A stretch of DNA of 64,000 bases from UBA5859 sp041940025 (GTDB lineage: Bacteria > Pseudomonadota > Gammaproteobacteria > UBA5859). The stretch's first letter is position 1. Every line of letters begins with the position of its first letter. The stretch spans positions 1-64,000 of the forward strand of contig JBGTSY010000003.1 in assembly GCA_041940025.1 (NCBI GenBank), in the 5' to 3' direction. Both the position numbers and the translations under genes were made by a program. Below the pieces are notes generated by a model. It worked only from the letters and a program-made list of their open reading frames with translations, was not told the DNA's origin and ran no database searches. Below are positions 41,780 to 50,998 of the stretch, piece by piece.

Positions 41780-42844
41780 TTAGAACCAATCGTATGCAGG
41801 ATAACTCCCCCCAATAGCCTTAACCATGACCTCATCAACTATTTTGAACGCATCTTTGCTATTTGTCATGACAACAACGGCCAGTTTCTCATCGGGATAT
41901 CCAACAACATAATGCCTGAAACCCGCCCTGCTGCCCCAGTGCCAAAATGAATAATTTGGTATGGTGTTTTGCAAACCCCACCCCAGGCCCCATCTCACAC
42001 CCTTCGCCACATCCACTTGAGGGTTTAACATCAATTCCGCAACAGAACCGGGGGCGCGTGCTGTTTTTATCATGTGAGACACAAAACGGGCGTAATCCTC
42101 TACCGTTGTCAATAAACTCCATGCGGAATAACCCCTTATAGGATATTCTTTAGGTTGAATTACTTCTCCAGATTGTTCATAGCTTGCGGAGATGCTACCT
42201 GTGTATTTGTTATCCCATACATAGCTGCTATCTGCCATTCTAAGCGGCTGAAATACAATCTCATTCGCTAATTGATTTAATTGTTTGCTAGTTATTGTTT
42301 CAATGACTCTCTGAAGATATAGATAGCCCTGCCCTGAATAGTTAAAGTCCGTGCCTGGATCGAAAAGAAATCTGACCTCAGACTGGTTACCATTAATATT
42401 CGGCAACCCCGTTGTGTGATCTAAAACCATTCGTGCAGTGATTGTCCTGGAACGAGGATCATTCTTCACCACTTCCTCTTGAAGGTATGAGTATAAAGGC
42501 GCATCTAAATCTAATTTTCTTTGCTGAGATAGCGAAACAACTATATAAGCAAAAATCGGCTTTCCTAGTGATGCTGCGGGAAACACCGTATGCTCATCAA
42601 CCCGTCTATGAGACTTGATGTCAGCGTAACCAAAGGATTTTGAGATAGATATATTCCCTCCCCGAATGACGATGACTGACATGCCCACTACATTCTCTTT
42701 TTCCATCATTGCTGGGATCGATCTATCTAGCACTGCGGATATAGTATCTGTAGGGACATCAATCAATAAAGGACCGTCCCGACGACACGCTGAAAGCAGC
42801 AGCAGAAAAATAATAATTATGATATTTCGAATCTTGACATTCAT
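41780..42844 (-). CDS. Beta-lactamase-fold serine hydrolase lipoprotein
   Basis: The 354-aa protein has a lipoprotein signal (IIIIIFLLLLSAC, Cys ~20). The catalytic SxxK is SLGK in FPAASLGKPIF, the Tyr motif is YSG (FNYSGQGYLYLQ), and HWGSRAG occupies the KTG position. This is class C beta-lactamase/esterase-like (Pfam Beta-lactamase). Whether it acts on antibiotics, esters or peptidoglycan peptides cannot be told. It is a gene cassette: an attC lies 3 bp after its stop and an ACCTAAC end 6 bp before its start. Confidence 0.85.
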   Translation of the reverse strand: MNVKIRNIIIIIFLLLLSACRRDGPLLIDVPTDTISAVLDRSIPAMMEKENVVGMSVIVIRGGNISISKSFGYADIKSHRRVDEHTVFPAASLGKPIFAYIVVSLSQQRKLDLDAPLYSYLQEEVVKNDPRSRTITARMVLDHTTGLPNINGNQSEVRFLFDPGTDFNYSGQGYLYLQRVIETITSKQLNQLANEIVFQPLRMADSSYVWDNKYTGSISASYEQSGEVIQPKEYPIRGYSAWSLLTTVEDYARFVSHMIKTARAPGSVAELMLNPQVDVAKGVRWGLGWGLQNTIPNYSFWHWGSRAGFRHYVVGYPDEKLAVVVMTNSKDAFKIVDEVMVKAIGGSYPAYDWF

Positions 42845-43361
42845 TGGAAACCTAACGCACTAGGTTGTTAAGCGGCTTATCTAGAGGCACTATGTATCAC
42901 TGGGCCTATCATGGTGGATTAACAACAGAAAATCCACACTAGGTAGTGACATGATCTCCGTGTTTCTCTGTCACCAGACACCTGGGGTCCTGGCGCTTGT
43001 ACACACAGAACAAGTTGCTGATTTGTTTTGTAAAGGGCAGCGCAACCACTTCTGAATCTGCTCCGCAACATCATTAGACAGTGCCAGGGAAGCCCAATCC
43101 CCATGATTGGACAGGTATAGAGTAACGGACAATATGCTAGTACGTCATTTGATAATAGAGACGACATTGTGAATCACCGGCTTGATTCAGCTCATCAAAT
43201 CAATAGTAGTCTGTATGCAGCCGCGGTTGCGTGCAGAGTAGCTTATACGCAGCCGTTGCTTAACGTTTAGATTTAAGTCAACTCAATCTGCATAATATGA
43301 TTGAGCCGCGGCTCGCTTTGGCTTATTGCCATCAAGAGTAAGATAACGGTTAGTGGCCTGT
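42845..43361. other. Gene-free stretch with attC remnants
   Basis: ACCTAAC at 42850 and GTTAAGC at 42867, plus GCTTAAC at 43258, look like attC boxes left after deletions. No intact gene is supported between them. Confidence 0.4.
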
Positions 43362-43862
43362 TTAGTATTGTCGTGAATCATATGCCCAATGCAAAAGCGC
43401 CTGCCTCTGCTTTTTTCGACAGCCGAAATCGTACCGTTCACAATTCTTTCTAACTGCAGACTGATGACGCTTGAATGCTCTCCACCTTTTAATCTGGCGT
43501 GCATCGTCGTCAGTCCTTCGACCCATATAGTAACGGCAATACCATTGAAACCATCCGCGTGGATCCTGTGGGTGGATCCAACCTTTTTGTTGCCACACAT
43601 TTAAAGGTTGCGAGGCATCTACAGAGAAGTAATTAAGACTTATGTCTTTTTTGTTCGGGCTTAATTTCGCTTCCGTGAACCACGCCTTGGGAAATTCCTG
43701 CTGACAGTCGGTCATGTATTTACCACCAAATACTCCCAACGCCAGCATTTCCGCGGGGCTCAGATCCGGCATAAAGTCCGGAGAAAAGTTTTCCCCCATC
43801 GGCTCACTCAATTCGTATTCATAGCCCTGCTGCATGGTGTCGTTGACGGTAATTTTTTTCAT
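43362..43862 (-). CDS. Hypothetical protein coupled to the YbgA-like gene
   Basis: The 166-aa protein is Trp/Tyr-rich and soluble (WTYYMGRR-like WCRYYMGRRTDDDARQIKRW, GWIHPQDPRGWFQW). The start overlaps the upstream stop by 4 bp (ATGA), so it is translationally coupled to the DUF523/DUF1722 protein. I have no name for the family; the YCRYYMGRR pattern and partner suggest a conserved companion of YbgA/photolyase loci. No signal peptide. Confidence 0.7.
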   Translation of the reverse strand: MKKITVNDTMQQGYEYELSEPMGENFSPDFMPDLSPAEMLALGVFGGKYMTDCQQEFPKAWFTEAKLSPNKKDISLNYFSVDASQPLNVWQQKGWIHPQDPRGWFQWYCRYYMGRRTDDDARQIKRWRAFKRHQSAVRKNCERYDFGCRKKQRQALLHWAYDSRQY

Positions 43863-44827
43863 ATGTGGTTTAATAACATCATTTCACCAGGGTGTGGTGC
43901 CATGTAAAAAGACTGGTCAATATACTCGTTGGGGTGCTTTCTAAAATGGTGGCGCAACAAAGTGATAGGCACGATTAGCGGCAATAGTCCTCGGCCGTAC
44001 TCTGTGATCATTTCAGATAACTCTGCCTTATCTTCATTGTCTAGATGAGTTTTTAAATAGCCTTGAATATGTTGCAGGGTATTCACATGATTTTTGCGAG
44101 TTGCAATGGTTCTTAATAAGATCATCATATCTGCTAAATAGCGTTGCGCCAAGGTATCAAGATCCAAGCTATTCTGGTTCGCCATTAACACCCCGAGTTC
44201 TCTAGTTTTTTGCTGGTTATGGCTCATAAAAATATACTTATGGCGGGCATGAAACTCCTGTAAAGTTGCCAAACTACAGCCTTGTTCTTGCAGATTTAGC
44301 CAGCGGTTATATACATAAACACGCTGAATAAAGTTTTCCCTTAAATGTGGGTCTTCCAATCGCCCTTCTTCCTCAACGGGCAATTGAGGAAAATTTCTCA
44401 TTAGCCCCTGGGTATAGATACCAACACCACTACGCTGAGGGGCGCCCTTGCTGTATACCTTTACCCGCTCCATACCACAGCTAGGAGAATCTTTTTTGAG
44501 GATGTAACCACACAGGTCATGTTGCCACTCTCTTTTCGGCTTTGCCACGGCGATGAGTTGATCCGTCACATCCCATTCTGGCGTTTTTACCCCAACACAT
44601 TTAATACTATCGTCTTCTAGCAATAAGCGGACAGGCTCCCTTGGTGTCCCCAAACCTGCTTCAACTTCCGGGCAAAAAGGCACAAAAGAAAAGTATTGTT
44701 TTAACACTCCGGTAATATACGCGTTCTTTTTATGGCCACCATCAAAACGCACCTCTTCACCCAACAGGCAACTACTAATGCCGATTTTTATTTTGGACAC
44801 CTCAGGATCTTCCATAAATGAACGCAC
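43859..44827 (-). CDS. DUF523/DUF1722 (YbgA-like) protein
   Basis: The 322-aa protein begins with DUF523 (~10-150: IGISSCLLGEEVRFDGGHK, PFCPEVEAGLGTPREP, KKDSPSCGMERVKVY) with conserved cysteines. This is followed by DUF1722 (~190-310: HARHKYIFMSHNQQ, LLRHHFRKHPNEYIDQSFY), the YbgA domain. YbgA proteins are often encoded beside DNA photolyases and may bind an Fe-S cluster. No photolyase is present here. The pair with the next gene may be a chromosomal fragment or a two-gene cassette. Confidence 0.88.
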   Translation of the reverse strand: MRSFMEDPEVSKIKIGISSCLLGEEVRFDGGHKKNAYITGVLKQYFSFVPFCPEVEAGLGTPREPVRLLLEDDSIKCVGVKTPEWDVTDQLIAVAKPKREWQHDLCGYILKKDSPSCGMERVKVYSKGAPQRSGVGIYTQGLMRNFPQLPVEEEGRLEDPHLRENFIQRVYVYNRWLNLQEQGCSLATLQEFHARHKYIFMSHNQQKTRELGVLMANQNSLDLDTLAQRYLADMMILLRTIATRKNHVNTLQHIQGYLKTHLDNEDKAELSEMITEYGRGLLPLIVPITLLRHHFRKHPNEYIDQSFYMAPHPGEMMLLNHI

Positions 44828-45362
44828 CTAGTTGTCCGATATTCGTGGGCACTGTGGCTAACAATGAACAGGCGCGGCCTTTTTGTCGTCCGAGTGCATT
44901 GTCCTTTCTGGCTCCTTTATCCAAATAACTTCCCCATCACTTTAACGCTGCTGTTTTCTAGGTAACCAGGAGAACAATACAATCATGAAAGAACACCGCC
45001 TCTCTGGATGATTAAGTAGATTTTCGAAACACCTCGGCTCTTCAGATTCATATTTAGATTCTCGATAAAAATAGTACCTATTTTGTTCTCTGGTATTCAC
45101 TGACTATGCCTATTTCTTTTAGAAAATCAAAATATACACCATTGCATGTTGAATTTTTCCCGTAAGAAATCCTATAATTTTATAGTCTTCAAGTAGACTG
45201 GATTTGGGTATGCCAATAAATCACTTCACCTTTCAGGGGCTTCCTCCACTATCCAGTCTTCATTCCATGGTGGTGCTTTGAATACTGATACATAAAGTCG
45301 TGATCATTCAGCCAAGCCATCATTCTCTGAATTTTCACTTTCCATGATCCTTCTTTTTTTGC
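44828..45362. other. Gene-free stretch with decayed cassette DNA
   Basis: No intact gene is supported. On the minus strand a short frame reads SVFKAPPWNEDWIVEEAPER before a stop (around 45235-45310). It looks like the tail of a decayed coding sequence. GGCTAAC near 44859 is a lone attC-like box. Confidence 0.35.
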
Positions 45363-45469
45363 AGTTAACGGGCTCGGCTGTAGAGCGGCACCTCTAAATT
45401 ATCGAAAACAAGCGAAGCTTGGACGAGGTAACGGGAGGAACGGTGCCGTTCAAATCTGATACTAAGCAT
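45363..45469 (-). repeat. Degenerate attC site of the shared family
   Basis: It carries the family core AGCGAAGCTTGGACGAGGT and the outer end CCCGTTAACT on the minus strand, but the other box (ACCTAAC in relatives) has decayed to GCTTAGT. It is probably recombination-deficient. Confidence 0.6.
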
Positions 45470-45791
45470 TATTACATTTGAGGTGGGTTAATAGCCACCC
45501 ACAAGGTTGCTGCAACGACAGTGATTCGATTGGTTGTCCATCAAACGAAAAAAACTCTTTTTTTAAAGAACTGTTCGTTCCAATATAGTTTGATTGAATA
45601 GATTTCAAGTATTGCATTCACTGCCCCCTATATTGGCACGAAAAACCATGCGATTGGATCGAATGTTCCCCGATTGAATCGTCACCTAAGCTGTGGGCCT
45701 AGTGACCACTCCCACGCCATTCCAGATAAGGATCTCAGTACAAGCCCCAACAGACCCGATTCCAAATGTGCAGAAATGACATAGAGTGCCA

Positions 45792-45995
45792 TTATTTTTC
45801 ATTTTGTAAAAAAGGCCACTGGATAACATAATATTCGATGACGAGGCCAGCTAGGACAACAAGAAAAGAACTGGTTTTTGCCTCAGTATATCGCGCAGGC
45901 CATACTACGTTGGCTGCTACCGTGCCAGCTACTACAAAATGCAAAATGTGAGCAAGGCTGATCTTTTCATGGCGAATGCTGTTGTCACTTGCAGT
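45792..45995 (-). pseudogene. Small membrane protein fragment without a start codon
   Basis: An open frame of 68 codons reads ISLAHILHFVVAGTVAANVV and SSFLVVLAGLVIEYYVIQWP before a stop at 45792, i.e. two convincing membrane helices. No ATG or GTG is in frame; only a TTG in the middle of the first helix. It is likely the remains of a cassette gene. An attC-like site lies just upstream. Confidence 0.4.
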
Positions 45996-46017
45996 TTACG
46001 AGCAACCCATTTGCGCT

Positions 46018-46072
46018 AGCTAACACAACGCGGAGCGACGGCAAAACGGTTGATTTGACACACTTGTTATGC
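46018..46072 (-). repeat. Short attC-like site
   Basis: On the minus strand it opens GCATAAC and closes GTTAGCT, 55 bp apart. Inner pairing is weak, so this is a tentative or decayed site. Confidence 0.4.
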
Positions 46073-46359
46073 ATTGCCTGCACTACAAATTTTAATTACA
46101 AAAGTCAGGTATAGTGCAAATGTCAACCATAGCAACACCGCGCATGCGCTAACGCTGAAAGGTGCAAACATAGGCACAGACATCACAACCAATGCAACCA
46201 ATTTAACCTCGCGGCAACGAGCTTCCTACTTGTACATCCGCAACATTCAACACTTCTAAGCATTGCGTCGTAAGTGTAACAACCAACACAACTTGTGCTC
46301 TTGCGCCCATATTCAACCACAGTAAATACGAAGATGTTGGCGGCCATTGTAATGCGCTA

Positions 46360-47052
46360 TCACGTGCTTGTCGCATGAACTAGCGTATTAGCTGCGGTGA
46401 AAATGATCGACGCCGGTTGTTGAGTTTTAGGATGAATCGGCTCATGCATATTCAATAATTGAAATCCATTATCGGAGAAGAGAGCAACCCAACTGTCGAG
46501 CGTTCTGAAGTACCAGGGTGCGGGATCAGTCAAGCCTGAACCAATACCAGCCCAAGAGCCTGCCCGCCAACCATCCATATAAGGCATGTCGCCCGCGACC
46601 ATTGGATGAAGTGTCTGCACGATAAAAACACCCCCCGTTTTCAGCAGCGTTGGCACAGCACCAAACAGAGTTTGCACCGATTCCTTACCGAAAAGAGAAA
46701 AATTACACACAACGACGTCAAACAGGCCTAAATCCGCACCAGCAGCAATATCCTCGTATGAGGCGACCATGAAATGCCCACCGCCGGCATTTTTCGCCTG
46801 CTCAATGAGTTCCGGCACGACGTCGACTCCGACTGTGTATTTTGTTTGAGACGCCAGTTTGCGAATCAACCAGCCTTCGCCACAGCCAATATCAAGTACT
46901 GACTCAGGCGCCTGTCTCAATATGGTATCGACTACTGCTTTGTTCGTTATCAGCTTGCGACTCTCGATATGCCCGCCTCGCACAGCGGCAGACCACTGAA
47001 ACGCATTCTTCTTCCAGGAATCAATAATTTTTTCATCACTATACTGGTTCAT
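46360..47052 (-). CDS. Class I SAM-dependent methyltransferase
   Basis: The 230-aa protein has motif I VLDIGCGEGWLIRKLA (~55-70), an acidic residue at the end of beta2 (VGVDVVPELIE), and VVCNFSLFGKES (~120) as motif post II. The N-terminal DEKIIDSWKKNAFQWSAAVR is typical of small-molecule methyltransferases. The substrate is unknown. It follows the GFA gene by 38 bp with no attC between, so the two may share one cassette. Confidence 0.88.
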   Translation of the reverse strand: MNQYSDEKIIDSWKKNAFQWSAAVRGGHIESRKLITNKAVVDTILRQAPESVLDIGCGEGWLIRKLASQTKYTVGVDVVPELIEQAKNAGGGHFMVASYEDIAAGADLGLFDVVVCNFSLFGKESVQTLFGAVPTLLKTGGVFIVQTLHPMVAGDMPYMDGWRAGSWAGIGSGLTDPAPWYFRTLDSWVALFSDNGFQLLNMHEPIHPKTQQPASIIFTAANTLVHATST

Positions 47053-47090
47053 TGAGGCATTCGGGTACGGTGAGATCTAATCCCCCATCG

Positions 47091-47507
47091 CTACTGATGC
47101 TTTTGATAACCTAGATCTGGTGGATTATCTGGATATTGAGGCAGATCATCAGCAATTTTAAGCCACGGTTGCTTTGACGAGACCCAAAAATGCATATCTG
47201 GATTGAACAGCGAGGGATCGTCTAAGCTACCGACCGTTAACCCGATGACTCCAGCGGGAATACGTCGAGAAAATATGCTTGCCCCGCAACGCGAGCAAAA
47301 ACCACGTTCGAGCGTTTCCGATGAATAAATTGTGCTCACTGGACCAGTGATAGCCACATCTCGGATGCGCATTAGTAGGCGTGCGTTAAACGCCGCCCCA
47401 ATCGCTTTTTGGCACTCCTTGCAATGGCATACTCTTTGATTTAATGGCTCAGCTGTCGTTTCGTAACGAACGGATTGACACAAACAACCACCGCAGTATT
47501 TGATCAT
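47091..47507 (-). CDS. GFA/CENP-V family zinc protein
   Basis: I start at ATG 47507 (MIKYCGGCLCQSVRYE, 138 aa). Zinc ligands are visible: CGGC/CLC near the start, CHCKEC at ~33-38 and FCSRCGA at ~80. This is the beta-tent fold of glutathione-dependent formaldehyde-activating enzyme relatives; most members have other, unknown substrates. It lies upstream of a methyltransferase in the same orientation. Confidence 0.88.
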   Translation of the reverse strand: MIKYCGGCLCQSVRYETTAEPLNQRVCHCKECQKAIGAAFNARLLMRIRDVAITGPVSTIYSSETLERGFCSRCGASIFSRRIPAGVIGLTVGSLDDPSLFNPDMHFWVSSKQPWLKIADDLPQYPDNPPDLGYQKHQ

Positions 47508-47597
47508 TTTAATATGCCTTCTTGTTGGTAGCCAGCATCGCAATAGGCGCGCGCGGGACGCACTTCAGGCGCATCAGGTGCCTAGTGAATTGCCTTG

Positions 47598-48065
47598 TTA
47601 TACGCACTGTAGAATTTGATTAATATCTTCAAGATCTACTTCTCTTTTGAGCGTGCTTTTATAAGAGATCAGATCGTCCTTGCTCATTACTTTAATAGAT
47701 CGACCATAAATATGACAAATTTCATATCGGTTGAAATCGATTTTCTTTTGATGCCACTCTCCGTTCTCTGAATCGAAAATCTTACAGTCTTTGTCACTGC
47801 CAATTTCAATCTTTTGATTTTGAAATTCGAATTGAACATAGGTCAAATCCCATTTGTCACCAATGTGGTGCGCTGGACCATAGGAGACATAGTTTTTACC
47901 CATCTGGGCTATCTGTTGTAGATATTCATCAGGTACATAAATATCTATGTCAGCCAATTCGCGATTTGAACCGTATGCCTGCGCTGCCAGTCCGCCACAA
48001 ACCACGTAGGGGATAGAGTTGCACTCAAGATATTCAATGATCCAATCTAGCGCAGGTATACACAT
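47598..48065 (-). CDS. Nucleotidyltransferase-fold protein
   Basis: The 155-aa protein has VVCGGLAAQAYGSNRELADIDIYV, a Gly-Gly-x-A plus DxD signature like the minimal nucleotidyltransferases that include MNT and AbiEii/LinB relatives. The C-terminal KSTLKREVDLEDINQI fits the same group (DLEDI). It could modify a small molecule or be a toxin-type enzyme. It is separated by only 22 bp from the VOC gene, with no attC between. Confidence 0.75.
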   Translation of the reverse strand: MCIPALDWIIEYLECNSIPYVVCGGLAAQAYGSNRELADIDIYVPDEYLQQIAQMGKNYVSYGPAHHIGDKWDLTYVQFEFQNQKIEIGSDKDCKIFDSENGEWHQKKIDFNRYEICHIYGRSIKVMSKDDLISYKSTLKREVDLEDINQILQCV

Positions 48066-48087
48066 ACTACTCTAAATTTCGTATTTA

Positions 48088-48495
48088 CTAGCCCTGCAAC
48101 TCTTCATTCCAAAAGGTTGTCTCTATCTTATTCCCATCAAGATCACGAATAAAACACCCGTAGTATGCCTCACCATAATCAGGACTTGTTCCTGCTGCAC
48201 CATCATCTACTCCGCCACAATCTATTGCGGCCTCATGAGATGCATGTACTTCCTCTTCTGAATTAGCAATAAAACCAATGTGCGCTCCATTTCCTACTGT
48301 TGCCTGATTGCCATCTATGGGAGTTTGCACCCAAATTTCAGGAACTTTTTTTCCATAGGCAACTGCCCCTGGGTACTTAGCAAGCTGAGTGTAGCCGAGA
48401 GCAGAGGGCACTTTATCGTAAAAAGCAACAGCAGCTTCAAAATTATTGCTACCTATCGAAATATGAGAAATGATACATGGGTTTTCATTTTCCAT
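48088..48495 (-). CDS. VOC (glyoxalase/bleomycin-resistance) family protein
   Basis: I start at ATG 48495 (MENENPC, 135 aa), since TGGAGA lies ~8 bp upstream. Two betaalphabetabetabeta modules are visible: ISHISIGSNNFEAAVAFYDK and HIGFIANSEEEVHASHEAA, ending FIRDLDGNKIETTFW. Metal ligands His (SHISIG), His (AHIGF) and Glu (NKIETTF) are in place. It could be a lyase, dioxygenase or drug-binding protein; VOC genes are common integron cargo. Confidence 0.88.
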   Translation of the reverse strand: MENENPCIISHISIGSNNFEAAVAFYDKVPSALGYTQLAKYPGAVAYGKKVPEIWVQTPIDGNQATVGNGAHIGFIANSEEEVHASHEAAIDCGGVDDGAAGTSPDYGEAYYGCFIRDLDGNKIETTFWNEELQG

Positions 48496-48579
48496 AATCT
48501 TCTCCATAAACATTTAAAATCATCATTTTTTACATCTGAAACATTCATGGTTTAATTTACTACAGATTCATCAAAAAGG

Positions 48580-48685
48580 TCCTAACGGGCCCGTCTATTG
48601 ACCGCACGGCTGAGTTTTCGAGCGCAAGCAAAGCTTGGATGAGATTACGGGAAGAGCATGGTTGCCTTCCAACGCACTATTAAAC
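48580..48685 (-). repeat. attC site of the shared family, one end decayed
   Basis: It shares AGCAAAGCTTGGATGAGAT with 39532, 40095 and 45363. The outer end is CCCGTTAGGA on the minus strand, while the inner end reads GTTTAAT in place of RYYYAAC. Confidence 0.65.
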
Positions 48686-48724
48686 GGCATCAGTGGCGCA
48701 TAGGTGGTTCCACTGATGCGACTA

Positions 48725-49462
48725 TTATGTGTGGGATGTCTTTGTCGCAATGACTACAGTAACTCCATCTTCAATAGTTGAGTTAACATTATTAAAACCA
48801 GCAAGCGACAGGTGATCCAACACCCATTCACTAGGCATTCTCAGCTTTCGATAAAAGCTTTTATAAAGATCCCACCCATTATCGGATTTTTTATAAACAA
48901 TGTCATTAACCTTTACGGCTTCAGGCTCGTATTCTAAGAAGCAAGTGAATATAATATTTTCATCATTTTTTACGGGTAAAAATCGATCCATATCAATTAA
49001 CTCGCATGATAGATCTCTAAATGAAATGACCAATTTACCTCTTGGTTGAAGAGCGGAAAAAGCCTTTGAGAAAAGCAAGTCTACCTTTTCTTTTGAATCC
49101 AGATGAAGCAACGTATCGGTCATACATACAATTAATTCAATCTCACCTGTCACATACTCATCAAAGTTAATCAAATCATCTTGAATGCATCTTATAGGGA
49201 GTGTGCCGGAATTGGCTTTCAACTCGTCCAAAAGACGTTCATCAAGATCAATCGCCGTAACAGAGAATCCGCTGCGTGCTAGTGGGATCGATTGAAACCC
49301 ACAACCTGCCCCAAGATCTATTGCTAACCCCGACTGAGTGGGAACAAGATTATTTCGCTCCATAAATTCAACGTTGCGCTGAATCCCACTTTGAATTCCG
49401 CCAAACATCCACGAATATATTTCTGACAGTACGTTTTTGTAGTGATCTGCGACATTAGCCAT
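48725..49462 (-). CDS. Class I SAM-dependent methyltransferase
   Basis: The 245-aa protein has motif I LAIDLGAGCGFQSIPLAR (~45-62), an acidic beta2 end (VTAIDLDERLL) and IELIVCMTDTLLHLDS around 110. The N-terminal YSWMFGGIQSGIQRNVEF resembles small-molecule methyltransferases. It is unrelated at motif level to the methyltransferase at 46360. It is a single-gene cassette between attC-like sites at 48580 and 49477. Confidence 0.88.
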   Translation of the reverse strand: MANVADHYKNVLSEIYSWMFGGIQSGIQRNVEFMERNNLVPTQSGLAIDLGAGCGFQSIPLARSGFSVTAIDLDERLLDELKANSGTLPIRCIQDDLINFDEYVTGEIELIVCMTDTLLHLDSKEKVDLLFSKAFSALQPRGKLVISFRDLSCELIDMDRFLPVKNDENIIFTCFLEYEPEAVKVNDIVYKKSDNGWDLYKSFYRKLRMPSEWVLDHLSLAGFNNVNSTIEDGVTVVIATKTSHT

Positions 49463-49476
49463 ACTTCAATCCCTGT

Positions 49477-49617
49477 GGCCAACCGCCTTCAACAAATGGA
49501 AATCTAAAAACACCGAATCCAACTGGAGCGATCACATCACCTCTCGCACAGTCCGACGTGCGATAGCAAGACCCGAATCTGCACTTTTTGCGGACCTGTT
49601 CGAGGCAATCGTTATGT
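49477..49617 (-). repeat. Long attC-like site
   Basis: On the minus strand it opens ACATAAC and closes GTTGGCC over 141 bp, with GCCT/AGGC inner boxes. The length is at the upper limit known for attC and both ends deviate slightly from consensus. Confidence 0.45.
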
Positions 49618-49662
49618 ATTTCTCTATACATTGATAGTATGCTCTAGTTCTCAAGTATGAAG

Positions 49663-49992
49663 CTATGTTTTAAAACTGGAAAAGGCGGGCAATATTTTTT
49701 TTTCCAGGTGAAAAAGCACTTCCGAGATTTCTTTAGCTTCCCAATCTACTCTCAACGAAGCGCCCTCTTTACCATTAAATGCCCACGTGCTAATAAACCC
49801 AACAGCGGCATGATAGTGATACCTAATTTCTACAAGATTAGATATTACTATTGATTCACTTATTCCTTTATATTTCTTGACTAATAATCCGTTAGCGAGC
49901 GTCACTTTCTCCGGCTGTTGCTCCCTCACGATCCAAGCAATGAACATTAAGACAACAACTACAAAACCAATCCAGATTGTCGTATCACCCAT
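49663..49992 (-). CDS. Small membrane-anchored protein (cassette gene)
   Basis: The 109-aa protein has one N-terminal membrane helix (~5-22, WIGFVVVVLMFIAWIV) and a beta-rich cytoplasmic domain with EVTLANGLLVKKYKG-like strands resembling a PH/bPH2-type fold. No family is certain. Single-helix small proteins of this kind are typical cassette cargo. Confidence 0.65.
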   Translation of the reverse strand: MGDTTIWIGFVVVVLMFIAWIVREQQPEKVTLANGLLVKKYKGISESIVISNLVEIRYHYHAAVGFISTWAFNGKEGASLRVDWEAKEISEVLFHLEKKILPAFSSFKT

Positions 49993-50130
49993 ATGTATTT
50001 ACAGCCAAAATAGGACAATATTACTATTACAAGGACATCCATTATAACATTCAAAAAAGCGATATCGACAAGCAGTTTCTTTGCCGAGTTTGCGCATTTT
50101 AGTACAAATTATTTAGTTGGTTTTCTAACA

Positions 50131-50201
50131 ATGGAGTCAGGCCTTACATTTCACACAAGTAACACTCGAACGAGAATGTCAAATGTAAGGCCTGACTCCA
50201 T
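50131..50201. mobile_element. Hairpin element (MITE-like), copy 1
   Basis: ATGGAGTCAGGCCTTACATTT (50131-50151, first 20 quoted bases plus T) is perfectly inverted at 50181-50201 around a 29-nt loop. Related elements lie at 52687-52752 and, as a half, near 54125. GGGGTCAGRCCTTACATTT-type ends are common on IS200/REP-associated transposase elements. Its right arm supplies the stop and last residues of the gene at 50179. Confidence 0.8.
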
Positions 50202-50883
50202 ATACACTATAGCAAGTTAGCCAACAGTGTGAAGTTTGATTATGTGGAGATGCCTCAGCCTCTGACCCTATTGATTCCTGCACTTCCTTGATTATCAAAT
50301 GCTTTCTCATTTCACTTTCACCTTGAACCCATACTCCATCCCAGGAAATTTGAAGCACTAAGTTATTAGATTTGCCATTATCAGCAACTGCCTGAATATA
50401 AACACGCATTGACTGATTTGCTTTTACACATGGATTAAAATTATTTGGAACAAATTTAGTTCTGAGTTCAAAGTTAAGCCCCTCTAACACACGACCCAAA
50501 TCGCAAAGCCTTTCCTTACCGATATTTGGCAGACCATAATCAAATTCCCCAAATTGCCACATTAGCGGAACTTGTCCACTATACATAGCTTGTTGCCATT
50601 CACCATCAGGTCCGAGCCTTTCTAGAGAATAAATATAAACTATTACATTCTTCGCCTCAGCCCAGGAACGTTCGTTCTTGACTACAACATGATAATATCT
50701 AGCTTTTGATCCATCACTTAACGTAGTCGGTTCCCCTTCTGAGCTGAATAAAGAGATAAGAAGCTTTGGAGAAGCAAATAATGCTTTAAGATAACTACCC
50801 CAAATTGCAACGATCACAACAAGAATTGCAGCCACTACCGAAAGAGACTGTATTACCAAAGACCAGAACTCATACTTAGTCAT
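50179..50883 (-). CDS. Membrane-anchored hypothetical protein with element-derived C-terminus
   Basis: The 234-aa protein has one N-terminal membrane helix (~8-32, VIQSLSVVAAILVVIVAIW) and a beta-rich domain (ARYYHVVVKNERSWAEAKNV, MRVYIQAVADNGKSNNLVLQ). This build is common for unknown cassette proteins. The last residues (YGVRPYI) and the stop are encoded by the inserted hairpin element, so the natural C-terminus has been changed. The attC that should follow it is disrupted or displaced. Confidence 0.7.
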   Translation of the reverse strand: MTKYEFWSLVIQSLSVVAAILVVIVAIWGSYLKALFASPKLLISLFSSEGEPTTLSDGSKARYYHVVVKNERSWAEAKNVIVYIYSLERLGPDGEWQQAMYSGQVPLMWQFGEFDYGLPNIGKERLCDLGRVLEGLNFELRTKFVPNNFNPCVKANQSMRVYIQAVADNGKSNNLVLQISWDGVWVQGESEMRKHLIIKEVQESIGSEAEASPHNQTSHCWLTCYSVYGVRPYI

Positions 50884-50914
50884 TTGTTATGCCTTATTCT
50901 CTTTGGATAGTAGT

Positions 50915-50998
50915 GGCTAACGATCTGGATAAGGAGCGCGCAGCGGAGCGGCGCGTCCCAGTGAGCGACAGCGAACGAACTTGATCCAATTGTTAGGT
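50915..50998 (-). repeat. attC recombination site
   Basis: On the minus strand it opens ACCTAACAATTGGATCAAG and closes CTTATCCAGATCGTTAGCC, with good pairing of the two ends (GGATCAAG/CTTATCC). The stop codon of the next cassette (50993-50995) lies in the first box. It shares GTGAGCGACAGCGAACGA with the decayed site at 53325. Confidence 0.85.
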
